From contig JABARH010000017.1 in assembly GCA_019187665.1 (NCBI GenBank), positions 121,931 through 185,930 of the forward strand: DNA of 64,000 nucleotides. The letters run 5' to 3'. This DNA is from Anaerolineales bacterium (GTDB lineage Bacteria > Chloroflexota > Anaerolineae > Anaerolineales > Villigracilaceae). The notes below the pieces were generated by a model. It saw only the letters and a list, made by a program, of their open reading frames with translations, had not been told where the DNA came from and ran no database searches. The translations under genes and the position numbers were made by a program. Below, piece after piece: positions 46,060 through 57,000 of the stretch (the first letter of the stretch is position 1; each line of letters begins with the position of its first letter).

Positions 46060-46071
46060 GTTTCATCTCCC

Positions 46072-47637
46072 TTATGGATTCAAGAAGTAGCCGTAAGGGT
46101 AAGCTGTTGGTGCTAGTTGAGGCGATATGATCGGCCAACTCATGTACCCCGGTTGCGGCGCGGATGATGGCTGAAAGGAATCCAACCGTGTTGTAAGAGC
46201 ATCGCGAAATTCTTTCATTGTGATAGCCGCTCCGTAGGTCTTGAATAGCCAGTATCCGAAATCCACTGCGGCTTTGTCACCCGGGTTATCAAATAGAGAA
46301 CCAGCATATTCTGGGTGAACTTTCATCTCTTTTTTCAGCGAATCATAGTTCTCCAGAATGCCTCCTGCAAGCCAAGAGACTCCTTGCGGCATTCCCCTTG
46401 CCGCAGACAAAAACCCAAACAGAATATTTCCCGGGGTTGAGTAGTCTACCTTTTGGCAGAACAGTGGGCCGCATAAAGTTACATCACCCCCAAACTCCAT
46501 ATTCATTTTTATCTTAATATCATATCTTCCCCCATTCCCAAATAAACGGAGATGAGAGCCGAGAAGAGAACCCGCGCAATACGAGACTGAAATGGTGCTA
46601 TTTTTGCAACTTTCGTTTTCAAACAAGTATTCCACTTCGGGGCCAAACATGCTGAATAAGAGTTCAGTAACATCATCACCAATAACGAGTGTTTCGTCAG
46701 GTGCTTCACAGTTATAGTTTTTCAGATAGTTACATGCATGCTTTGGTGAATGGCCACTCGGATCTATGTACTTGGTGGGGGCGTTGTCAACATAAGCATA
46801 ACGATCATATCCCTGTGCAATGTTTGGCACAATGGAATCCGCTTGAATAAATCGTCCCGTAGTATTATCCAACCACCTGGCCCCGTAGTGCATGAGTCCG
46901 AAATCTTCGACATGGCTGTACTGCCCGGTGAAGGAATACTTCGTCGGCAGGACGCCTTCGGTGAAGCGCACTTCTCCCCATGCCTTGTAGCGCGTTTCCG
47001 AAACGCGATTTCCGTTCGCGTCTGTTGTAATGCTCGTCGAACCCAGATGGTCGGAGAGCAGGAAAGATAACGTCCCGCTCTTTCGCACGGCAATCCGCTG
47101 TGTTCCCGCGAAGTAGTATTTAGTTACATCGGTTCCCTGCTTTTCATAATGACCGCCAACGAACAGAATCGTCTCTCCGTCCATCATTGACTTTACCCGC
47201 TTGCCGTCCCCATCGAAAGTGAATTGAGCGATTGTTACACTGTTCTTCTTCACTTCCACAAGACGGTTTTCCGCATCGTAATACAGGTTGAAAGTATCAC
47301 TGCCGATATTGCGCGTGATTTGGTTGCCGTTGGGGTCATACGAATACGTGTTGGAGTTCGCGTTCGTCACCGCATGGACATGACTCGAATCGAGATAGTC
47401 CAGAGTCATATCACCTTTGATTTTCAAATTGCCCGTGACAGGATCGTACCGATAGGTTTCGCTGTACGCGCCTTGCGCAGGTGTGCCAGAAGCAGAGGCG
47501 CTCGTCAATCGGTCGAGGGCATCGTAGCCGAAGAATTGGGTCAGGGAATTGACGGAATCCGAGATGGAGGAGATGTTGCCCACCGAATCGTAGACGTAGG
47601 TCATGTTCTGGAGAGTTTCGGCGGCGAGAGTCTTCAA
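46072..47637 (-). CDS. Orphan Rhs cassette 2 with a type-44-like polymorphic toxin tip
   Basis: 521 codons, opening without a natural start inside a YD repeat (KTLAAETLQNMTYVYDSVGN), 23 bp after the lipoprotein gene. Residues 1-300 are YD repeats and the Rhs core (FLLSDHLGSTSITTDANGNR, GLMHYGARWLDNTTGRFIQ, YAYVDNAPTKYIDPSGH). The tail (about 300-521) has GGRYDIKIKMN, TPGNILFGFLSAARGMPQGV, LAGG and FDNPGDKAAVDFGYWLF, a pattern I associate with polymorphic toxin type 44. An immunity candidate follows directly. Confidence 0.8.
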   Translation of the reverse strand: MKTLAAETLQNMTYVYDSVGNISSISDSVNSLTQFFGYDALDRLTSASASGTPAQGAYSETYRYDPVTGNLKIKGDMTLDYLDSSHVHAVTNANSNTYSYDPNGNQITRNIGSDTFNLYYDAENRLVEVKKNSVTIAQFTFDGDGKRVKSMMDGETILFVGGHYEKQGTDVTKYYFAGTQRIAVRKSGTLSFLLSDHLGSTSITTDANGNRVSETRYKAWGEVRFTEGVLPTKYSFTGQYSHVEDFGLMHYGARWLDNTTGRFIQADSIVPNIAQGYDRYAYVDNAPTKYIDPSGHSPKHACNYLKNYNCEAPDETLVIGDDVTELLFSMFGPEVEYLFENESCKNSTISVSYCAGSLLGSHLRLFGNGGRYDIKIKMNMEFGGDVTLCGPLFCQKVDYSTPGNILFGFLSAARGMPQGVSWLAGGILENYDSLKKEMKVHPEYAGSLFDNPGDKAAVDFGYWLFKTYGAAITMKEFRDALTTRLDSFQPSSAPQPGYMSWPIISPQLAPTAYPYGYFLNP

Positions 47638-47660
47638 GCGTCCTCCCTGCGCAATAAAAA

Positions 47661-48392
47661 TTACCGTACCTTTCCGGTAATCGCATCAACACTAACCGCA
47701 TAGTTATCTGTGTATTGTACTGTCCAAATGTAGGGATTTCCTTCTTTCCTGGGCGCCAACGTCTCAATTATCATGCACTTATTTTCAACAGTTAATCGAA
47801 TGAGTCTACCACCTGCATCCTCAGCAATGGTTAGAGCCTCAATTGCTGAGACATTCAACTCATCCACGTTTATCTTTGGCCAATCTACCACAACGGGATG
47901 ATACTGAATTTCATACCAATTCACAGAGTTTTTGAGTGGCTTGATATAAATCTGGTGTTCAACACGCCTCCGACCTTCCTGAGTAGTAAATATCTCCCAA
48001 AAACTAAAATACCCCGTTTGAGGCCCATAATCCACCAACTTACAGTCCACCGAAAATTGCATAAGATTGAGATTCCAGTCGTTAGCAGGCCTGTTCCATA
48101 CATATTGATATAACGCATTGGCGATAAGCAAATAATTTTCCTGACTCCATCGAACGGGTTTACCGGTAGCTATTGAAGATGATTGGGAGGATGAAGGCAT
48201 CGAAACAAACACGTCCGCGTTTCCATTGGAAATGGATTCAACAATAGATGATGTATCGATAGAAAACTCCCCTTCACCATAATATCCACGATGTTCATTC
48301 CCGTTGATGCGATCAACAACTGTGCATGAAACAAGCAGACCAAGGCCGAAAGACACGAAGAATAGCACAACGGACATTTTATTAACAGGCAT
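47661..48392 (-). CDS. Lipoprotein, candidate immunity protein of cassette 1
   Basis: 243 residues with a signal peptide and lipobox (FVSFGLGLLVSCTVVD), so the mature protein is tethered outside the membrane. A Ser-rich linker precedes an unknown beta-rich domain. The ATG at 48392 overlaps the end of the cassette-1 toxin tip by 11 bp, the tightest pairing in the island, which is why immunity is the leading guess. An extracytoplasmic lipoprotein would protect against a toxin acting on the cell wall or membrane. No family recognised. Confidence 0.5.
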   Translation of the reverse strand: MPVNKMSVVLFFVSFGLGLLVSCTVVDRINGNEHRGYYGEGEFSIDTSSIVESISNGNADVFVSMPSSSQSSSIATGKPVRWSQENYLLIANALYQYVWNRPANDWNLNLMQFSVDCKLVDYGPQTGYFSFWEIFTTQEGRRRVEHQIYIKPLKNSVNWYEIQYHPVVVDWPKINVDELNVSAIEALTIAEDAGGRLIRLTVENKCMIIETLAPRKEGNPYIWTVQYTDNYAVSVDAITGKVR

Positions 48393-49005
48393 TTTCTACC
48401 CCTTCTTCGCAATCATCGATAAGGTCTTCTATTCGAGGCAAATCAACTCCCTCTGGAAGTTCCCAGCCAATATCCATCAACGCAATAATATTCTGATAAT
48501 ACAAGAGCAACATAAAGCGAGTATCAAATTGGTGATAGCCAATAGATCTAAATCCTAGCAGGCCCCCTTTCGGATCTCTAGTGGCAAAATAACCGCCCCA
48601 ATTAATCTGCCCGTTATCGCCCATAAAATTCTTCGCCACCGCAGCCATATCATCCGCGGTAAAGCCCGCACCATTTTGTGCTAATCCAGCGGCTATCAGC
48701 AGATCTGTTGGATCGCAACCATCGCAAGCGTTCGTGACTAATCCTATTCTCCTAGCCATGGCTTCAAGCGCAACTGCGGGATCCTCTTGATCTTGACCCG
48801 CCATACCTAACCCATAACCCATATCAGGACTGCCATTCACGTATTGGTCTGTTGGTGTACTCATTTGAGCATCCGTTACCTGTGCAATCCCCAAGCCTGT
48901 GTTAAGGTTCCCGCTAATCCAAAACCCCCGATGATTCCAAGGGGCCCCGTAATTACTCTGTACGGCTATACCTGCGGCAACTTGGATGCCATAGCGCCTT
49001 GACAC
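48382..49005 (-). CDS. Toxin tip of Rhs cassette 1, separated from its core
   Basis: The called frame starts at GTG 49005 (207 codons), but the same frame is open to 49101 and reads S-G-H-C-P-G-T-F upstream, the continuation of an Rhs core end. A hydrophobic stretch (FAFLFAPVWCGLTAGPIGVS) is followed by a domain with NLNTGLGIAQVTDAQM and DPAVALEAMARRIGLV. This layout faintly recalls lysozyme/lytic-transglycosylase modules, but I cannot place the catalytic residues. An 88-bp element (49104-49191) separates it from cassette 1. Confidence 0.6.
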   Translation of the reverse strand: MSRRYGIQVAAGIAVQSNYGAPWNHRGFWISGNLNTGLGIAQVTDAQMSTPTDQYVNGSPDMGYGLGMAGQDQEDPAVALEAMARRIGLVTNACDGCDPTDLLIAAGLAQNGAGFTADDMAAVAKNFMGDNGQINWGGYFATRDPKGGLLGFRSIGYHQFDTRFMLLLYYQNIIALMDIGWELPEGVDLPRIEDLIDDCEEGVENAC

Positions 49006-49103
49006 ATTGGCGCTTGCAATTGAAACGCCGATAGGCCCAGCAGTTAATCCACACCAAACAGGCGCAAATAGGAATGCAAAAGTTCCCGGACAATGTCCGC
49101 TAG

Positions 49104-49191
49104 TGGTCTGGACGGTAAGTAATTTAACATAGTCCGCGTGGTTTTCTCTCGTAAATCTGAATCGACTATGTTAAATTACTTTTCAAACGCA
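49104..49191. mobile_element. 88-bp inverted-repeat element interrupting Rhs cassette 1
   Basis: Inner arms AAGTAATTTAACATAGTC (49117-49134) and its exact complement (49164-49181) surround a 29-nt centre. The outer ends both begin TG and are less similar. Flanks are CCGCTAG (49097-49103) and CCACTAG (49192-49198), a 7-bp direct repeat with one difference. Deleting the element and one flank restores the reading frame N-D-P-S-G-H-C-P-G across the join. No coding capacity. Confidence 0.75.
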
Positions 49192-50483
49192 CCACTAGGG
49201 TCGTTGTAAACAACGGGTGAATTATTTGCATAGGCGTAGCGATCATAGCCCTGCGCTCCGCCGGGAACGACCGTATCCGCGCTGACAAACCTCCCTATTC
49301 CGCTGTCATAAAATCTAGCATTATAAAACTTCAACCCAAACTCGGCATCATACGAATACTGACCCGTGTACTGATACCTCGTCAGTTCATACGTCGGCGT
49401 GGTGACCGGCGCATTCGTCCACGTGTAGCGTGTCTCACCCCACGCCTTGTAACGAATCTCGGAAATCATCGCACCGAGATTATCTGTCGTAATCGAAGTG
49501 CTTCCGAGATGATCGCCAAGCATGTACTCCACCGTCATGCTCTGCGGGACGGTGTACTTCCGAATGGCAATGCGGCTCGCTCCAGCAAAATAATATTTCG
49601 TTGCCTGACTGCCCTCCAACTCGAAGTGACTGCCGACGAACAGAATCGTCTCGCCATTGACAACAGACTTGACGCGCTTCCCGTCGCCGTCGAACGTAAA
49701 TTGCGCGATGGTCGCGCCATTCTTCTTCACTTCCACGAGACGGTTTTCCGCATCGTAATATAGATTGAAGGTGTCACTGCCGATGTTCCGCGTGGTCTGG
49801 TTGCCGTTGGAATCGTAGGAATACGTGTTGGAGTTGGCGTTCGTCACCGCATGGACATGACTCGAATCGAGATAGTCCAGAGTCATATCACCTTTGATTT
49901 TCAAATTGCCCGTGACAGGATCGTACTGATAGGTTTCGCTGTACGCGCCTTGCGCAGGTGTGCCAGAAGCAGAAGCGCTCGTCAATCTGTCGAGGGCATC
50001 GTAGCCGAAGGATTGCGTCAGGGAATTGACGGAATCCGAGATGGAGGAGATGTTGCCAACCGAATCGTAGATGTAGGTCATGTTCTGGAGAGTTTCGGCG
50101 GCGAGAGTCTTCAAGCGTCCACCCTGTTGGTTCCAGGGATAGTATTCGTACGCTTGGGTAATGCCGTTGCCTAATTCGCGCGAGGTCATGCGGCCCGCCG
50201 AATCGTATTGGGTATAGAAGACATACGTATCGTTGCCATCCACAGATTTGAGCAACATGCTATTGTCGTAAGTATTGGTCACAATTTCGCCATCGGGATA
50301 TTTCATCCACGTCGGAAGATCGGCGGAATTATAGCCCCATTCGGTGACGAAGGATTGACCTGAAATGGTCTTGGTTTCCTTTACGAGTCTTCCGCGTGAA
50401 TCGTAGAGCCATGATGCAGAGCCGGAGGCATCGGCCATGGAAGTTCTGCGTCCAATGCCATTCGTGCCTTGATGTATTGGCAA
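49176..50483 (-). CDS. Orphan Rhs cassette 1, core part (5'-truncated and interrupted at the tip)
   Basis: 435 codons without a natural start (TTG), opening at GTNGIGRRTSMADASGSAS, a YD-repeat position equivalent to RGANGIGRRSSMSVSGGDF in the complete gene. It runs through YD repeats and the Rhs core (YMLGDHLGSTSITTDNLGAM, GLKFYNARFYDSGIGRFV, YAYANNSPVVYNDPSG), then ends AFEK-stop inside the inserted 88-bp element. Its repeats are nearly identical over about 140 codons to cassette 2. A non-matching 40-bp segment (50484-50524) precedes it. Confidence 0.8.
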   Translation of the reverse strand: MPIHQGTNGIGRRTSMADASGSASWLYDSRGRLVKETKTISGQSFVTEWGYNSADLPTWMKYPDGEIVTNTYDNSMLLKSVDGNDTYVFYTQYDSAGRMTSRELGNGITQAYEYYPWNQQGGRLKTLAAETLQNMTYIYDSVGNISSISDSVNSLTQSFGYDALDRLTSASASGTPAQGAYSETYQYDPVTGNLKIKGDMTLDYLDSSHVHAVTNANSNTYSYDSNGNQTTRNIGSDTFNLYYDAENRLVEVKKNGATIAQFTFDGDGKRVKSVVNGETILFVGSHFELEGSQATKYYFAGASRIAIRKYTVPQSMTVEYMLGDHLGSTSITTDNLGAMISEIRYKAWGETRYTWTNAPVTTPTYELTRYQYTGQYSYDAEFGLKFYNARFYDSGIGRFVSADTVVPGGAQGYDRYAYANNSPVVYNDPSGAFEK

Positions 50484-50524
50484 GTTGCTCTAGACGGGGA
50501 CGAAAACCCGCCGCGAGCGCTTAT

Positions 50525-50992
50525 TTAATTTGATCGTTTGGAAGGGTCATTAAGCTCCTCAATCAATTGAATTTTCCTGTTATGTTCAATCTTCTTTATC
50601 CTTTCCTTTCCAGATAGATCTCCCCTTAAGAGCGACTCGCAACAATCGAGCAAGATCTCAGCAAGCCTCTTCAATTGAGTTTCGACAACCTGATCCCAAG
50701 TATTATTTTCAGTTTTCTCGGTGAAGACGTAGGCTTTCTCTAGCGAGGGAGCGAAATAGCTAAGTACATTGCTGAATTCAAACCACTTACCCAACTCCTC
50801 AGACTGATCACCTATTCTGATCAAGGCTTGGTTCCTGTCGATTACCACCTCAATTCCGATTACGGGGGATTTGAATATAACGACTGCGTTACCCATAGCA
50901 TCGGGATAAAATTCCTTCCGTTCCACACGAAAACCATATTTATCGGTTAGGTAGTCAAAATGCTGAATTATTAACTCGGCTCGGTTTATCAT
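50525..50992 (-). CDS. Candidate cytoplasmic immunity protein of the complete Rhs toxin
   Basis: 155 residues, no signal or membrane segment; GGAG precedes the ATG. It starts 19 bp after the complete rhs gene stops. The N-terminal half is a small alpha/beta domain (IIQHFDYLTDKYGFRVERKE, GIEVVIDRNQALIRIG), and the C-terminal half is helical and charged. The form (a small acidic alpha/beta protein directly behind a toxin tip) is typical of immunity proteins, and the cytoplasmic location fits a toxin acting inside cells. I do not recognise the family. Confidence 0.6.
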   Translation of the reverse strand: MINRAELIIQHFDYLTDKYGFRVERKEFYPDAMGNAVVIFKSPVIGIEVVIDRNQALIRIGDQSEELGKWFEFSNVLSYFAPSLEKAYVFTEKTENNTWDQVVETQLKRLAEILLDCCESLLRGDLSGKERIKKIEHNRKIQLIEELNDPSKRSN

Positions 50993-51011
50993 ACTGTATC
51001 TCCGCGTTTCA

Positions 51012-54000
51012 CTAACAGGAAGGAGGAATTAGATAATCTCCTCTCAAGCTGACTGTATACCCGACAACATGGCAAAGATAGTATAGTTCCCGGGCATACC
51101 CGGTACCTGCCTCGGCCCTTGAGATATCACTAGCCAATCGAAACACATCGCCTCTGATAATCGCCTCTTGAAGCCATTGTTTGTTTTGCTCCCATTGTTG
51201 TGCAGGACTCATTGAGTTCCAAACTCTCATTGAAATATTAAGCCAGTTACCTCCAATCGATTCTGCAACTTGCTTATTATTTGGAAATCTTCCAATCACT
51301 GTAGTAATTTGCTGGGTAGTATCTTTGACTTCGCCAGCGCACATGTCGCCGCCGCAAGCTTGGTTTACACCTTGCAGCGTCCTTGACGCATCTTGTACTT
51401 CGCTGGCACACATGTCTCCACCACAAGCAATATTCGCGGTTTCTGCGGTAGCCGCTAGTTCAGCACCTGCGGCAGCAGCACCTGCCGCGCCCACCGCTGG
51501 AGCAGTGGCTAACGCTACTCCAGTTCCAATAATACCACCAGCAACTGCACCAACTATCGCAGCAGCGCCAACTTTGTTCCAGTCTACGGATCCCGTCTGA
51601 GAATATTGAACAGCAGCGCTGATTCCAGCACCAACTAGGGCGCCAATTGCTACGCCAGCTAGAATTGTGCATACCGGCCAACAATGGCCACCAGGATCGG
51701 TATTTCTAACAGGGTTATTTCCAACGTAAGCATACCTATCCCAGGATTGAGCATAGCTCGCTTGAGGAATCAATGAATCGGGTTGAGTAAATCTACCAAG
51801 CGACACATCAACCCATCTCGCTCCATAGTTCATCAATCCAAACCCCTCGGATTGCGGCGTGGACAGATCATCGGTGTAGCTGAACTGTCCGGTAAATGTG
51901 TACTTGGTTGGCATCGTCCCGAAGGAGTATCGCGTTTCACCCCAGGGTTTGTAGCGCAATTCTGAAGTACGATTCCCGTTGGCATCCGTCACCAGCGAAG
52001 TCGAGCCGAGATGATCTGCCAACAAGTATGAAACCACCCCGTTCTTGCGCAGAGCAACGCGGGTCTTTCCAGCCATGTAATATTTTGTAACAACTCCTGT
52101 GCCGGTCTTCTCGAAATGCCCACCTACAAAATAGACAGTCTCGCCATCCATCACAGACTTGACGCGCATGCCGTCTGCGTCGTAAGTAAAGGAAGCAGTA
52201 GAATCGCCAGAGACAGCGAAAAGTCTGTTCTCAGCATCATAAGCAAATGTGTAGGATTTTCCGTCCGCGTTGCGTTGGATCATGTTGCCATTGGCATCAT
52301 ACGAATACAAATTTCCGTTGGAGAGTGAAATTGCTGCATGAGGGTGTGCTGTGTCGTATGTATAGTTCACACCAGCTTTACTAGCGAGATTCCCGGTAAC
52401 AGGATCATATGTGTAAGTTTCTGTGGCGTAACCGCCTTGAGGCACATCACCCGTCGTGCCCGCGGTGACGAGACGATCAAAGGCATCGTAGGTGAAGGTC
52501 TGTATCTGCGAGTTGACGGAATCCGCGATTGACAGGATATTTCCAACCGCGTCATACTGATAAGTAAAGTTTTGCAACGAGTTGGCAGAGAGCGTTTGTA
52601 GGGCTCCGCCTTGCTGGTTCCAGGCATAGTACGTGTAGATTTGTGCCAGTTCATTGCCAAGCGTACGGTTGATGACACGCGAGGCTGAATCATAGACAGT
52701 TGACTGAACATATACCGATGTTCCAATCACACTGTTTACGAGCATTTGATTGTCATAGGTGAAGGTTACGACCTCACTATCAGGGTAGGTCATCGTAACC
52801 GGTCGATCGGCAGAATTGTAGGTCGTACTGGTGATGAACTGTCCCCCACCAGGAATTGATTTATTCTCTGAAATAGCGCGGCCGCGAATATCGTACGTCC
52901 AAGATGTGAAATCTCCACCTGAGACGCTCATCGAAGAACGGCGTCCAATGCCGTTTGCGCCTCGGTCATAGGTGTAAGTCACGCTTGATGTGGATGGGCA
53001 GTTTGAATAAGTCTTTCCAATCGTACGGTTGACGGCATCGTAAGTTAGGTTTGTGGTACAGCCGCGCGCATCAGTCTGCGAAGTCATGTTTCCCACTGCA
53101 TCATAGCTATATTGCCAGAACCCCATGTCGGAATCAACCATAATCACCTTGCGACCAGCAGGATCATATATTATCGCCGTAGTCGCCCCACCTCGCGTAG
53201 CACTGAGCATGTTACCAAGGGCGTCATAAACATAGGTCACGGCAGGTCCTGAGGGAGGAGTCACAGATAGAGTCCTTCCCAAGGTGTCTGTTAATATGGT
53301 TGTGGAGTGTCCGTTAGCATCGGTGACAATGCTGGTTAGGCCGTTGTAAGAGGTTGTAGTTGCAGTCCCGTCAGGCGCAGTGACGGTCTTCGGTCTGCCC
53401 AATGCGTCGAAGGTGGTCACGGTGTTGTACGAAGTCTCTCCGCTGGTATGCGGCGTGGACACGCTCACGGCGCGGCCATACGCATCGAATATCGAATCAA
53501 CGAGTATCGAATTCGTGTTCGTCAGGTACTGGCGTCCAAGGCCATCGTAGGAACGCGTCACGGTGAAGGTGTGAGTCGCATCCACAACCTGGTTCAACGT
53601 CACGACGAATGGCGAGTTCTGGTACGAGACGGTCAAGGTCGGGGTCGAGTCGCCCGGTTTCGTGAGGCTGAGGAATCGCCCGAACGAATCGTAGGTGACC
53701 GAGGTCAGCGCGCCGTTGGGGTCGGTCTCGCCTATTGGCAGGCCGAGCGAGTAATCGTAGGTCACGTTTGTAACGTGACCAAGCGCGTTCGTTGTGGACA
53801 TCGCGTACGTGTGATACACAGAATCGTACGTTGTGTAACTTGTGCGCGCGCCGCTCGTGGGCGCGGAAGATTGAGTCCCGTATCCGCTCCATGAGGTCTG
53901 CGAAGTCACATTGCCCCACGCGTCGCGTGTCATCGAGGTCTGGCTGTACGAATTATCGAATATCAAAGATCGCGTGGCTGTTAAAACCCCAACGGTCGGC

Positions 54001-57000
54001 GGAGTCGTATACAAATTCGCGCCGTCGTAGAGATTAAGGGATTCGGTTAATAGATTCGTTCCATCCGTGACCCATGTGCGGGCGGGCAATCCCACCAGCC
54101 AGGCGCTCACGTTCGGGAAGTAATCGGTGTGCGTGACGAGGGTCGCACCGTCGCCGCTTTGCGTCTTCTGGGTCAGGTTTCCATACGAATCGTATGCGTC
54201 GTAGGCGGTGGTCAATGTACCGTCAATGGTGGCGCCATTGGCTTGATAGACGTCCTTGGTCTCGGAAACTTTGTACACGAAGCGGCAATACAGCGGATCA
54301 TACGGTTCGAGATAGAGCGGATCGTACTTGTCTGAGATATCGTATAAGGTTGGCGCGGCCCATTGCGAATATCCGTAGGTTGTAGTTGTAACCTGCAGAG
54401 TCTTCAAACCGGAGGCGTAATCCTTGATCGTCACGCTCTTGGAACGGCCGGCCGTCACGTCGTCCTGATAGTATTCAGTGATGGTCTGGTTCCCGTATGG
54501 GTCCGTTTCAGTAACGAACTGATGCCCGCGGAACGAGGTGTAAGCCTTGTCATACGGGTGAGGTCCAGCCGCCGCCGCGGAAACAATGGGGTCATTCGTG
54601 TGCGGATTCTCGTAGGCGTACAGGAAGGTGTAACTGTCCGAACCCGAGGAGAGCGTCCGCGAAGTGACGCGCGAAACGGTGGTCAGGGGCACGAGCCGCA
54701 CCCAGTCCACAATGCTGAAGCCGCCTGAGGTTTTATTGAGATAAGGCCGAATGTCTGTGGCATTCACAGGCAGGAAGAAAGGTTCGCTTTCCACTTCCTG
54801 ATATTGCTGGCTCAGCGACACAGCCGGGCTGTAGGAGACAGCCGACCAGGAGCCGTCCTCCTGGTACGAATATCCCAAACTTAAATAACTTGAAGCGCCA
54901 GCCCTTTTCGCTCTCGCTACGACCTTGTACCAGCGGCCCGGCTGAAACGACTTGACATTGTTGAATTGAGTGTATTGGGCCTGGCCGCAAAGCATGGCCG
55001 CGTCCTGAACTTTTCCATCCACCACGTAATAATTGATACAGCCGGTCCAGCCGTCCAGGGTATGATCAATTTTTAACGGATTCCCGCCATCCACCGCGTG
55101 CCAGGCATCCTGCGGCGATTGGGTGTAATTCGTTTGGTTGTTATAAATGTAAGTGATCGTTCCGCCATAACCGTTGGAGGCGGATGTCAGGTGCATTCCG
55201 TCCGCATAGTTGAAGGTGTAAGCTGGCAGGCTGTTCGTCCCGTTCAATCCAAATTCCTGCACCGAGACCAGCGTCGGCGTGCGCCCACCCTCTCCCCAAA
55301 TCAACTTCGGGAAGATACTGCACGATTCGGACTGGCAATAGGTGAACTGATATTTGCGGATCAACGTCTCGAAAGTGCCGTTGCCATCTGCGTCCTGCTC
55401 GACGCGGATCGCCTCCAACAGGGATTGTTGGAAGGACTGATAGGAAGTGGGGGCAGTCCAGATGGATTTCAGATCTGTTCTGTGATTTGACTCATTCGCC
55501 TCGAGGCGGTCGAAATAGACGCGGTACCGCCCGCCCGAATAGGTGATCGCTTTCGGGTATTTGTAGGTCGGATGATTCAGGTTGATCCCGCATCCTCCAA
55601 AAGTCTTCGTCTCGTTTTCATACGAATAGATCATCGTCTGGCCGTAGATGTTGCGCACCTCGCTCAACGACCAGCGCCACGCAGATTGATCCAGGTGGCA
55701 GTTGCTTTCGTCGTCGTAGTCGGCGCTAAATCGCGAAGTTACAGAGCCAAAGGTATATTTTGTTCCGCCTTTGTCCCACACGATCCATTGTTCGGCGTTT
55801 GAATCGTAAGCGACTTTGTAAAATTGCTCATCCTCGGCATGATACGCATCGTTCGCGTCTTTGAACAGCCGCATGCTCGTTCCATTCAGGTTTAACTGAA
55901 AGGTGTCATCCACGCTTTTCAAGGTTCCATTTGCAAAGGGATCGCCTTCCGTCCCGTTGGTGTTATGTTCGATGTAACTCTCGGCGATAGACCAGCCCAT
56001 GCCCGCCCACGAAGCCTGCGATGCGTTCGTAACATTGTCCGCGGTGGAACTGCTGTAACTGAGCGAGAGACTCGGTTGGAGTCCGCCCGCTCCCGCCGGG
56101 ACTTTGATCGGCAGGGAGAAACTCGCCGCGCCGGTGAAGCCCGGGGTCTGGAAGAAACTCATCGTCGGCGTTTCGGCGCTCTGCCAGTTCGAGGTGTAGG
56201 TGTCGAAGACGGTGAAGTGATCGGTCGTCGCGATGATCTTATTGTTCAGCGTGTCGATCCGCTGGCTGAGCGGCAGTTTCCATTCCCCCGCGACTTCGTC
56301 GTACCAATACAGCATCGTGCTCCCCTCATTGGTCATCCCCTCGTCGTTATATGAAACAATGATCTCGACCGGCTGTGAGAATTGGGACACATCCGCCTTG
56401 CTCGAATCCGAAACCGCCGTAACCTCGAACGGCGCGCCGCTCAACGATTGAACGGGCAGCGCCTGCTCGGAGGGACGCGTCACTTTCACGGTCACAGTTT
56501 CCGCAACCGCGCCGCCCGGGAAAGTCACTTGCACCTTGCCGTTCATCCCATCCGCTTCTCCGCCCGTCGGTTCCACTTTGAATTCAGTCATTGCATCAAG
56601 AAGGATTTCCGCTTTCGAAACCGCCTCTTCTTTCTCGATCAGTTCGGCAAACAGCGTAACCGGTGGTGCGATGCTTTCGTCCGCCTGCCAGAGAATCTTG
56701 CCCTCCGACGCCGCGCTCAACGTGAATGTCCCGGCGGATTCATCCCATTTGCCCTCTTCGGGATTAACCGGTGCGAGTCCGATGGGCGCATAGAAACGCA
56801 AAAATGGATTGGATAATTTCTCGAAGTCTGTGATCTGGTAAGTGATAACGACTTGTCCCCCAGGAACGATATAGGTCAGGTCGGATTGCAAACCGAGGGC
56901 TGGAACCGTTTCAGCCGCTGTAACCGTAGGAACGGGAGTCTCCGTGACGGTTTGAGTCGGCGTTGCTTTGACTGGCGGCGTCGCCTTCGCAGATGGCGCG

